This document shows, piece by piece, positions 26,620 to 33,818 of a DNA stretch of 64,000 nt. A model generated the notes under the pieces. It saw only the letters and a program-made list of their open reading frames with translations, was not told the DNA's origin and made no database searches. How positions within the stretch are numbered: the stretch's first letter is position 1; every line of letters begins with the position of its first letter. The position numbers and the translations under genes are program-made. Source of the stretch: Nocardia albiluteola (GTDB taxonomy: Bacteria > Actinomycetota > Actinomycetes > Mycobacteriales > Mycobacteriaceae); contig NZ_JAHKNI010000013.1 in NCBI RefSeq assembly GCF_018860155.1, positions 1 to 64,000 on the forward strand, given 5' to 3'.

Positions 26620-27765
26620 CTATTTGTCGAGTTCCTTCACCAGGGCGTCGACGACCGCGATGAGGTCGCCCTGGGCGGCGGCCGCGGCGCGGCGCTGGCG
26701 CTGATAGGAGGCGCCCCGCTGGGGAATGTCCGCGGCCATGGACAGCTCGTTCTCGCAGCCGAGCTGTTTGGCGACCGGCTCGAGACGATCCAGCAGGTCG
26801 CTCAGGTCGTCGGTCATCAGCCGCTCGTTGCTGTCGGCATCGGTGATGATGATCGCGTCGAGCCCGTAACGTGCGGCGCGCCACTTGTTCTCCTGCACGT
26901 GCCAGGGCGGCAGTGTGGGCAGCGTCTCACCCGCCTCGACCCGGCGGTCGAGATCCACGATCAGGCAGTGGATCAGCGCCACCAGCGCGGAGAGCTCTGT
27001 GCGACTGGGGATTCCATCACACACCCGGACCTCGATGGTGCCCCACTTGGGGGCGGGGCGAATGTCCCAGTGCATGCCGCCGAGCTGTTCGAAGACACCG
27101 GTTTTGGTCTCGTCCCGCACGAAAGCCTCGAACTGGGACCAGTTTTCGAACTGGAAGGGCAACCCGGCGGTGGGCAGCTGCTGGAACATCATGGCGCGGT
27201 TGCTGGCATAGCCGGTGTCCACTCCCGCCCACATCGGCGAGGAGGCCGACAGCGCCAGCAGATGCGGATACGACAGCAGCAGGGTGTTCAGGATCGGAAA
27301 GACCTTCTCCGGGTGGGACACTCCCACGTGCACGTGCACTCCCCAGATCAGCATCTGCCGCCCCCACCACTGGGTGCGATCGATCAGTTCGTCGTAATGC
27401 ACCGTGCGCGTGAGCAATTGGGCCGACCACTGCGCGAACGGGTGGGTGCCGGCGCAGAACAGATCCACGCCCAGCGGATCGGCGGCGCGGCGCACCGTGT
27501 CCATGGTGGCGTGCAGATCGTCGACGACCTCGCCGACGGTGTCGTGGACCCCGCTGACGATCTCGACCGTATTGCGCAGCAACTCCTTGGTGACCTGCGG
27601 CGTGCCGTCGTGGGCGCGCAGATCACCGACGGCGTCGAAGACGGCCGCGGCCGTATTGGACAGATTGCGGGTCTGCTTGTCGACCAGCGCGATCTCCCAC
27701 TCGACGCCGAGCGTGGGCCGGGGCGAGCCATTCCAGGGAACCCTACGAATGCCTGCCCCGCCCAT
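26620..27765 (-). CDS. glutamate-cysteine ligase family protein (YbdK type)
   Basis: 381 aa. ATP-grasp-like carboxylate-amine ligase of the GCS2 family: GVEWEIALVD near the N-terminus, WGVHVHVGV in the middle, and GTIEVRVCDG. E. coli YbdK is about 372 aa with weak gamma-glutamylcysteine synthase activity. The M. tuberculosis counterpart is Rv0433, also beside sodC. Since these bacteria use mycothiol and ergothioneine, a role in ergothioneine-like or other thiol synthesis is possible but not shown. Encoded 11 bases from sodC on the same strand. Confidence 0.9.
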   Translation of the reverse strand: MGGAGIRRVPWNGSPRPTLGVEWEIALVDKQTRNLSNTAAAVFDAVGDLRAHDGTPQVTKELLRNTVEIVSGVHDTVGEVVDDLHATMDTVRRAADPLGVDLFCAGTHPFAQWSAQLLTRTVHYDELIDRTQWWGRQMLIWGVHVHVGVSHPEKVFPILNTLLLSYPHLLALSASSPMWAGVDTGYASNRAMMFQQLPTAGLPFQFENWSQFEAFVRDETKTGVFEQLGGMHWDIRPAPKWGTIEVRVCDGIPSRTELSALVALIHCLIVDLDRRVEAGETLPTLPPWHVQENKWRAARYGLDAIIITDADSNERLMTDDLSDLLDRLEPVAKQLGCENELSMAADIPQRGASYQRQRRAAAAAQGDLIAVVDALVKELDK

Positions 27766-27776
27766 GGCCTACCTGC

Positions 27777-28466
27777 TTACCCGATGACACCGCAGGCAAC
27801 TCGGGCACCCGCGTCGCCGGTCGCCTGCGTTTCGGCGTCCGGACCGGTGGCGCCGCCCGCGGCCTGGGTGTATCGACTCGGAATGTTGCCGAAGTTGTCC
27901 GGGCCCACGTGGATGATCAGGGCCTTGTCCTTGATGTCGTCGAGGGTGACCGCGTCGGTGGTGGTCACCAGGTGGGCGGTGCCGTCCTGGCCCGCCTCGA
28001 GGGAGGTCAGATCGCCGCTGGCCGGCATGGCGTGGGCGTCCCCGACCTGCAGGTGCCCGCCCGCGGACAGGAAGTTGCCCGGCGCGCCGCCGGCGGGGGC
28101 GACGGAATTCGCCTCGCACTTGCCGACCTGGTGGATATGCAGCCCGTGGAAGCCGGGCTTGAGGCCGTGCGCGTCGACGGTGAGCTGCAGGTGGCTCCCG
28201 GACTTGGCGATGGTCGCGGTGCCGATATCGGCGCCGGAGGGGTCCTTCAGCTGCACCGACACCGAATTGTCGGGAGTCGAGGCCGCGCCGGGACCGTTGG
28301 CCCCGGACGGACCGGCCGCACCCGTCCCCGTCCACACCGGCGGCGTGGTTCCCTTGACATCGCTCGATTGCTGACCGTTGCTACAGGCTGCGAGGCCGAA
28401 GGCCGCGACCGCCAGCACCGGGGTCACAATCCGCCAGGACGGGCGACGTGTCGTGAACGGGGCCAT
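27777..28466 (-). CDS. sodC: superoxide dismutase [Cu-Zn] lipoprotein
   Basis: 229 aa. Lipobox LAAC (Cys 28) puts it on the cell surface, where it dismutates superoxide. Copper ligands: HIHQVGKC, GGH and the late IIHVGPDN; the disulfide Cys are in VGKC and VACGVIG; the active-site Arg is in IPSRY. Odd: the zinc loop is shortened (GDAHAMPASGDL), lacking the third zinc His. M. tuberculosis SodC (Rv0432) is known to be a Cu-only enzyme with the same loss. AAGGAG gives a good ribosome site. Confidence 0.93.
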   Translation of the reverse strand: MAPFTTRRPSWRIVTPVLAVAAFGLAACSNGQQSSDVKGTTPPVWTGTGAAGPSGANGPGAASTPDNSVSVQLKDPSGADIGTATIAKSGSHLQLTVDAHGLKPGFHGLHIHQVGKCEANSVAPAGGAPGNFLSAGGHLQVGDAHAMPASGDLTSLEAGQDGTAHLVTTTDAVTLDDIKDKALIIHVGPDNFGNIPSRYTQAAGGATGPDAETQATGDAGARVACGVIG

Positions 28467-28477
28467 CGGGGAACTCC

Positions 28478-28502
28478 TTTACGAGTACCGAGTTTACGAG
28501 TA
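28478..28502 (-). promoter_or_regulatory. direct repeat upstream of sodC
   Basis: TTTACGAGTA occurs twice, exactly (28478-28487 and 28493-28502), 15 bp start to start. One copy overlaps the sodC ribosome site. It could bind a regulator or be a chance duplication. Confidence 0.4.
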
Positions 28503-28587
28503 AAGCTGCGTGGACAGATTCGTTACCGGACAAGATGATGCCAGAGCCGTTATGCGGTCCGGGCGTGGGGCTCGGCGCCCGTGATCT

Positions 28588-29127
28588 TCAGTCGTTCGCG
28601 ACGATGACGATGATGCCGGGCGCGGAGCCGCCCAGCCCCGCGCTCCGGGGTTCGATCCGGCCGCCGAGTTGATCGGCGATCGCCTGCGCGGTGGCCTGCT
28701 CACGCGAATTCTCGTAGAAGACGGTCGTTTTCGACAGCACACTGCTGGAGTAGTTGCCCGTCTCGGTGACGTTCCAGCCGCTCGCTGTCAGCCGGCTACC
28801 CGTCTTGGCGGCCAATCCGGCGATGGTGCTGTTGTTGAGCACCCGTACCGGAATCGACTTGTCGACCCCGTTCGCAGCCGTGGTGGCCGTGGCGGCGGTC
28901 GTCGTGGTGGTGAGCGCGGCCGTGCTGCTGGTCGCGGCCGGCCGCGCCGGGGTGGCCGGCGCCGGGGTGGTCGAGCTGGACGAGCCCGGACCGGCCGAGG
29001 TGTCGGAATCGGAACTCGACGACAGCGACATGGCACCGAGGCCCGCGAAGACAATGGCCACGGCGATCAACACCATCGCGAGCGCACGCAGCGGCGGTCC
29101 GCCGGAGGGCGGATTCGGGTTGCTCAC
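28588..29127 (-). CDS. virR: VirR-like LytR_C-domain membrane protein
   Basis: 179 aa from GTG 29127. One N-terminal membrane helix (about residues 14-36), a Ser/Thr/Ala-rich linker (about 37-90), then a LytR_C domain (about 92-178; IPVRVLNNSTIAGLA ... GIIVIVAND) outside the cell. M. tuberculosis VirR (Rv0431) sits in the same place beside sodC, associates with cell-wall ligases of the LCP type and limits membrane vesicle release. Inferred: an envelope-integrity role here. Confidence 0.85.
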   Translation of the reverse strand: MSNPNPPSGGPPLRALAMVLIAVAIVFAGLGAMSLSSSSDSDTSAGPGSSSSTTPAPATPARPAATSSTAALTTTTTAATATTAANGVDKSIPVRVLNNSTIAGLAAKTGSRLTASGWNVTETGNYSSSVLSKTTVFYENSREQATAQAIADQLGGRIEPRSAGLGGSAPGIIVIVAND

Positions 29128-29242
29128 CGCTGCACCTCGCTGGCGCTCGGCTCCGCGGTGCGCAAGGCACGCTGTATCACTGGTTCGGTCGCAAGCTCCC
29201 TCACAAGCTCACCCTAACCGTCCACCCGTCGAGACGCGCGCA

Positions 29243-29587
29243 TCACACCTGGAAGCCCAGTCGCCGTGCCGCCCTGGCCTTCTGACGGCTCGCCCGCAGC
29301 CTGCGCAGACGCTTGACCAGCATCGGGTCGGCGGACATCGCCTCGGGCTTGTCGACGACGGCGTTGAGAACCTGGTAGTAGCGGGTGGCGGACATGCCGA
29401 ACAGCTCGCGGATGGCGTCCTCCTTGGCGCCCGCGTACTTCCACCACTTGCGTTCGAAGTCGAGGATCTCGAGCTCGCGCCGCGTGAGCCCATCGATGAG
29501 CCCGTCGGAGGCGGGGACCGGGGAATTGCCGCCCGCGGAAGAGCTGTCCTCGCTTGCGGAAAGATTCCGGGCCGCTGCGCTGTCCAT
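29243..29587 (-). CDS. DUF3263 protein
   Basis: 114 aa from ATG 29587, chosen because GAGGGAG lies just upstream. The C-terminal 80 residues form the DUF3263 domain: GLTRRELEILDFERKWWKY and a helix-turn-helix-like EDAIRELFGMSATRYYQVLN. Known: small, probably DNA-binding proteins conserved across Actinobacteria (M. tuberculosis Rv0430, also beside virR). Divergent from def. Function unproven. Confidence 0.85.
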   Translation of the reverse strand: MDSAAARNLSASEDSSSAGGNSPVPASDGLIDGLTRRELEILDFERKWWKYAGAKEDAIRELFGMSATRYYQVLNAVVDKPEAMSADPMLVKRLRRLRASRQKARAARRLGFQV

Positions 29588-29713
29588 ATTGCTCCCTCGC
29601 CGAGTGACCACCAGACGATACGTCGGCGCTCATTCAACCACGGATGCCCGAGTTACTAGATGTGTCACACGGCGTGTCGGCCCCCTCCGGGGCGCCGCGT
29701 AAAGTGTGCGACC

Positions 29714-30304
29714 ATGGCGATTCTTCCCATTCGCATCGTCGGCGATCCGGTTCTGCACGCACCGACCGAGCAGGTCACCCAGACACCGGACGAGCTGGCC
29801 GAACTGATCGCGGACATGTACGAGACCCTCGACGTCGCCAACGGCGTGGGCCTGGCCGCCAATCAGGTCGGCGTGCCGCTGCGGCTGTTCGTTTACGACT
29901 GCCCCGACGTCGAGGCCGACGGCTCGGTGAACCGCCGCCGCGGCGCGGTGATCAACCCGGTGCTGCAGACCTCGGAGATCCCCGAGACGATGCCGGATCC
30001 CGATGACGACGAGGAGGGCTGCCTGTCCGTCCCGGGTGAGCAGTTCCCCACCGGCCGCGCCGACTGGGCCCGTGTCACCGGCACCGACGAGCACGGCAAT
30101 CCGGTCGAGATCGAGGGCAAGGGCTTCTTCGCCCGCATGCTGCAGCACGAGGTCGGCCACCTGGACGGTTTCCTCTACGTCGACGTGCTGATCGGGCGCA
30201 ATGCCCGCGCGGCGAAGAAGGCCATCAAGCGAAATGGCTGGGGCACACCGGGTTTGAGCTGGGTTCCGGGCACCGTGCCGGATCCGTTCGGCCATGACGA
30301 CTGA
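29714..30304 (+). CDS. def: peptide deformylase
   Basis: 196 aa from ATG 29714. Removes the formyl group from the initiator Met of new proteins. The three family motifs are present: GVGLAANQVG, EGCLSVPG and QHEVGHLDG (metal-binding Cys and the HExxH pair). An insertion around residues 70-95 (SSEIP...DDDEEG region) is typical of actinobacterial enzymes. The 3' end overlaps the GNAT gene by 11 bases. Confidence 0.96.
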   Translation: MAILPIRIVGDPVLHAPTEQVTQTPDELAELIADMYETLDVANGVGLAANQVGVPLRLFVYDCPDVEADGSVNRRRGAVINPVLQTSEIPETMPDPDDDEEGCLSVPGEQFPTGRADWARVTGTDEHGNPVEIEGKGFFARMLQHEVGHLDGFLYVDVLIGRNARAAKKAIKRNGWGTPGLSWVPGTVPDPFGHDD

Positions 30305-31256
30305 CCCCTCCGAACTCCTGCCGGGACAGCGGGTGGTGGTGCGGTATCGCCTCCCGTACGCCGATCCCGAGCCCTTCACCGATGTGATCGGCGAGCTCGT
30401 CGCGCTCGATCCGCTGACCGTGCATGCCGGGCCCGCCGGGCCGGTGACGATCCCCGCGGATGCGATCGTGGCCGTGAAGGCGGTAGGGCCCAGGCCCATT
30501 CGTACCCGCGAGATCCGGGCGCTGGAGTCCGCGGCGGCCGACGCCTGGCCCGGCATCGAGCACGCCTGGATCGATGGCTGGCTGCTGCGCGCGGGCAACG
30601 GCTATACGCGGCGGGCCAATTCGGCCGTGCCGCTGGGCACGGGCGGCGGTCCGGCCCAGCTGACCCCGCACACGATCGAGCGGATCGAGCAGTGGTACGC
30701 CGAGCGCCGCATGCCGGCACTGCTGGCCGTCCCGGATCGGCTCGCCGTCGCGCCACCCGGCTGGCGGACCTGGTGCGAAGTTGTCGTGCTGGGCATCGAT
30801 ATCAGCAGTTTCCCACTCCCCCAGGGACCTTCGATGGTGCGCATCGAGCCGGAGCCCTCGGACGCCTGGCTGGAGCTGCACCGGTTCAAGGGTGAGGACA
30901 CCGTGCCGGTGCCGCCGGATATTCCGGACATGGACGTCTTGACGGCGGTCCACCAGGGCGAATTGGGTTTCGGCACACTGGGTCTGCCCAATCCCCTCGC
31001 GATCGGGCGCGGCGCGGTCACCACCGCACCGGACGGCCGCCGCTGGATCGGACTGACGAGCATCGCCGTCGCGGAGCCGCATCGCCGGCGCGGCCTGGGC
31101 ACGCTGGTCTGCGCCGAGCTGATCCGCTGGGGCACCAAGCGCGGGGCCACCCACGCCTATCTTCAGGTCGAAGCGGAGAACACCGGCGCGCTGGCGCTGT
31201 ACCGTGCGATGGGTTTCCTCGAGCACCACCGGTACAGGTACGCCGCCGCGGCCTGA
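30294..31256 (+). CDS. GNAT-family N-acetyltransferase
   Basis: 320 aa. The N-terminal ~70 residues form a small beta-rich domain (GQRVVVRYRLPY). The middle and C-terminal parts carry a GNAT fold, with the acetyl-CoA motif RRRGLGTLVCAELIRWG near residue 265 and the late ENTGALALYRAMGF segment. M. tuberculosis Rv0428c has the same place next to def and xthA. Substrate unknown. Translationally coupled to def. Confidence 0.9.
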   Translation: MTTDPSELLPGQRVVVRYRLPYADPEPFTDVIGELVALDPLTVHAGPAGPVTIPADAIVAVKAVGPRPIRTREIRALESAAADAWPGIEHAWIDGWLLRAGNGYTRRANSAVPLGTGGGPAQLTPHTIERIEQWYAERRMPALLAVPDRLAVAPPGWRTWCEVVVLGIDISSFPLPQGPSMVRIEPEPSDAWLELHRFKGEDTVPVPPDIPDMDVLTAVHQGELGFGTLGLPNPLAIGRGAVTTAPDGRRWIGLTSIAVAEPHRRRGLGTLVCAELIRWGTKRGATHAYLQVEAENTGALALYRAMGFLEHHRYRYAAAA

Positions 31257-31292
31257 CCGCTGAATTCCAATTCCGAAAGAGGCGAGCTGGCA

Positions 31293-32108
31293 GTGCGTTT
31301 GGCGACATGGAACGTGAATTCGATTCGGTCCCGGGTGGATCGGGTGATCGCGTGGCTGGATCGGGCGGACATCGATGTGCTCGCCATCCAGGAGACCAAG
31401 TGCCGCGACGACCAATTCCCGTCGGAGCGTTTCGAGGAGGCCGGCTACGAGGTCGCGCACGTCGGGTTCAACCAGTGGAACGGCGTGGCGATCGCCTCGC
31501 GGATCGGCCTGGACGAGGTCGAGATCGCGTTTCCCGGCCAGCCCGGATTCGACAAGGACGCACAGGATTCGCTGCTGAGCGCGCCGGTGGTCGAGGCCCG
31601 CGCGATCGGGGCTACCTGCGGCGGCGTGCGGGTGTGGAGCCTGTACGTCCCCAACGGCCGCGCCCTGGACGACCCGCACTATGAATACAAGCTGCAATGG
31701 CTTGCCGCCCTGCGGAACTCGGGCGCGCGGTGGCTGGCCGAGCGGCCCGATGCCAAGATCGCGCTGGTCGGCGACTGGAATATCGCGCCCACCGACCACG
31801 ACGTGTGGTCCCCGGACTTCTTCACCGGCAAAACCCATGTCTCCCAGCCCGAACGCGATGCGTTCACCGCCATCACCGCGGCCGGATTCACCGACGTGAT
31901 GCGCCCCTTCGCTCCCGGCCCCGGCGTCTACACCTACTGGGACTACACACAGCTGCGCTTCCCCCGCAAGGAGGGCATGCGCATCGACTTCATCCTCGCC
32001 TCCCCCGCCCTGGCCGCGACCGTCACCGACGCCGGGGTCGACCGCGAGGAGCGCAAGGGCAAGGCGCCCAGCGATCACGCACCGGTCGTGGCCGAAATCT
32101 CCGACTGA
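31293..32108 (+). CDS. xthA: exodeoxyribonuclease III
   Basis: 271 aa from GTG 31293. AP endonuclease and 3'-5' exonuclease of base-excision repair. Motifs in order: ATWNVNSI, QETKC (metal-binding Glu), YVPNGR, GDWNIAP, MRIDFIL and the C-terminal SDHAPV with the catalytic Asp/His. Full family length. Its last 34 bases overlap the 3' end of the convergent Fur-family gene. Confidence 0.95.
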   Translation: MRLATWNVNSIRSRVDRVIAWLDRADIDVLAIQETKCRDDQFPSERFEEAGYEVAHVGFNQWNGVAIASRIGLDEVEIAFPGQPGFDKDAQDSLLSAPVVEARAIGATCGGVRVWSLYVPNGRALDDPHYEYKLQWLAALRNSGARWLAERPDAKIALVGDWNIAPTDHDVWSPDFFTGKTHVSQPERDAFTAITAAGFTDVMRPFAPGPGVYTYWDYTQLRFPRKEGMRIDFILASPALAATVTDAGVDREERKGKAPSDHAPVVAEISD

Positions 32109-32557
32109 CAGTCGGGGCACAGGCCGCGCAGGGTGAGTCCGCCGCTGTCGGTGAGCCGGAAGGCGCTGCTGCGGCTGGCGTCGGTGAGGACCTCGGCCAG
32201 GTTGTCGGCGGGGATTTCGCGCATGGCGCCGCAGTGGGTGCAGACCGCGTGGTGGTGCGGGCGTTCGGCGATGCCGTAGGTGATGCCGCGGTCGTCGAGG
32301 GCCAGGGTGTGCAGGATGCCCGCCTCCGCGAGGGTGGAGACCGTCCGGTAGACGGTGGTGAGGTCGACGTCCCGGTCGCTGTCGAGCAGCGATCGGTGGA
32401 TCTCCGCGACGTTGCGGTGCCCGTGCGGCTGCTCGCGGAACAGCACGGCCAGTACGGCCAGGCGCGGCGCGGTGCAGCGCAGACCGTGACCTCGCAGCAG
32501 CGAGCGCGGGTCGTCGTGCTCGCCGTCGATCCGATCGGCCCTTCCCGCGCCTGTCAT
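32075..32557 (-). CDS. Fur-family metalloregulator, probably nickel-sensing (Nur)
   Basis: 160 aa from ATG 32557. N-terminal winged helix (LRCTAPRLAVLAVL ... TTVYRTVSTL) and C-terminal dimer/metal domain with HHHAVCTHCG and the structural pair CPDC. Divergent from the NiCoT permease, with a TTGCCA-N5-TTGCAA box between, matching the Streptomyces Nur consensus as I recall it. That context, more than the protein sequence, favours Ni over Fe or Zn. Zur or PerR-like sensing remains possible. Confidence 0.8.
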   Translation of the reverse strand: MTGAGRADRIDGEHDDPRSLLRGHGLRCTAPRLAVLAVLFREQPHGHRNVAEIHRSLLDSDRDVDLTTVYRTVSTLAEAGILHTLALDDRGITYGIAERPHHHAVCTHCGAMREIPADNLAEVLTDASRSSAFRLTDSGGLTLRGLCPDCQSEISATTGA

Positions 32558-32614
32558 GCCACCAGTCTCCTTCGCGACCCGCTCGCGCGCCACGGCAGGC
32601 CAACGGATGCCTTC

Positions 32615-32631
32615 TTGCCAAACAATTGCAA
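32615..32631. promoter_or_regulatory. Nur-type box
   Basis: TTGCCA (32615-32620), AACAA, TTGCAA (32626-32631). Known Nur sites have the form TTGCAA-N5-TTGCAA, so one base differs. It lies between the divergent Fur-family and NiCoT genes, 58 bases before the regulator start and 57 before the permease start. Confidence 0.7.
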
Positions 32632-32687
32632 AAAGGACGATTCGAGCCTACCGTGAATTTTGCGACCGCTACGGGTGGAGGCTGGCC

Positions 32688-33818
32688 TTGACGCTCGAGA
32701 CGGCCGGCACCGCACAGCCCGGGTCGGCGAGGACGACGATGGCCCCGAACCGGCGGGAGTGGATCTCGCTCGGCGCGATGGCGGCGGTGATCCTGGCCCT
32801 GCACGTGATCGGCTGGCTGACTCTCACCGCGTTCGTCGCCCCGCGGCATTTCACGCTGGGCGCCAAGACATTCGGGGTCGGCGTCGGCGTGACGGCCTAC
32901 ACGCTCGGGATGCGGCACGCGTTCGACGCCGACCACATCTCGGCGATCGACAACACCACCCGCAAGCTGATGAACGACCGGCGGCGCCCGCTGTCGGTCG
33001 GCTTCTATTTCTCCCTCGGCCACTCCACGATCGTGTTCGGCCTGGCCCTGCTGCTCTCGCTGGGCGTGCGGTCGATCGCCGGACCGGTACAGGACGATTC
33101 GTCGGCGCTGCACCGCTACACCGGCCTCATCGGCGCGGGCGTGTCCGGCGCCTTCCTCTATCTGATCGCCGCCCTCAACATCGTTGCGCTGGCCGGCATC
33201 CTGCGCGTGTTCCGCGACATGCGCGGCGGCCGCTACGACGAGCGGGAGCTCGAGGATCAGCTCGCCAAGCGCGGCTTGCTCAACCGGCTGCTGGGCGGGC
33301 TGATGCGGTCGATCACCAAGCCCTGGCAGATGTACCCGGTCGGGGTGCTCTTCGGCCTCGGTTTCGACACCGCCACCGAGGTCGCCCTGCTCGTGCTGGC
33401 CGGCACCAGCGCCGCCGCCGGCCTGCCCTGGTACGCGATCCTCTGCCTGCCGGTCCTATTCGCCGCCGGCATGTGCCTGTTCGACACCGTCGACGGCTCC
33501 TTCATGAACTTCGCCTACGGCTGGGCCTTCGCCAACCCCACCCGCAAGGTCTACTACAACCTCACCATCACCGGCCTGTCCGTCGCCGTGGCGCTGATCA
33601 TCGGTTCGGTCGAACTACTCGGACTGCTTGCCCAGCAATTGCATTGGAACGGTGGGTTCTGGGGGTGGTTGAACGGGTTGAATCTCAATATCCTCGGGTT
33701 CGGGATCGTGGGGTTGTTCGTTGTGACGTGGGGGGTGTCGGTGGTTGTCTGGCGCGTCGCCCGGGTCGAGGAAAAATGGTCGGCCCCAACCGAATCCACC
33801 TCTTACCCAGCTGATTGA
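32688..33818 (+). CDS. nickel/cobalt transporter, NiCoT family
   Basis: 376 aa from TTG 32688, which has GTGGAGG six bases upstream; ATG 32739 is the alternative. Membrane permease importing Ni2+ and/or Co2+. All NiCoT signatures are seen: RHAFDADHISAIDN (helix II, metal recognition), FSLGHSTIV, LGFDTATEV and GMCLFDTVDG. About eight membrane helices with a charged loop in the middle. Its 3' end overlaps the convergent NACHT gene by 16 bases. Confidence 0.92.
   Translation: MTLETAGTAQPGSARTTMAPNRREWISLGAMAAVILALHVIGWLTLTAFVAPRHFTLGAKTFGVGVGVTAYTLGMRHAFDADHISAIDNTTRKLMNDRRRPLSVGFYFSLGHSTIVFGLALLLSLGVRSIAGPVQDDSSALHRYTGLIGAGVSGAFLYLIAALNIVALAGILRVFRDMRGGRYDERELEDQLAKRGLLNRLLGGLMRSITKPWQMYPVGVLFGLGFDTATEVALLVLAGTSAAAGLPWYAILCLPVLFAAGMCLFDTVDGSFMNFAYGWAFANPTRKVYYNLTITGLSVAVALIIGSVELLGLLAQQLHWNGGFWGWLNGLNLNILGFGIVGLFVVTWGVSVVVWRVARVEEKWSAPTESTSYPAD

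Noticed and set aside
29127..29207. 26-codon frame ending on the virR start (GTGA)
   Set aside because: Short; the GCACCTCGCTGGCGCTCGG stretch resembles repeated non-coding DNA and a similar sequence at about 54027. Too weak to call a gene.
30225..33113. 962-codon minus-strand open frame
   Set aside because: Antisense to def, the GNAT gene and xthA, and it overlaps the Fur-family gene in another frame.
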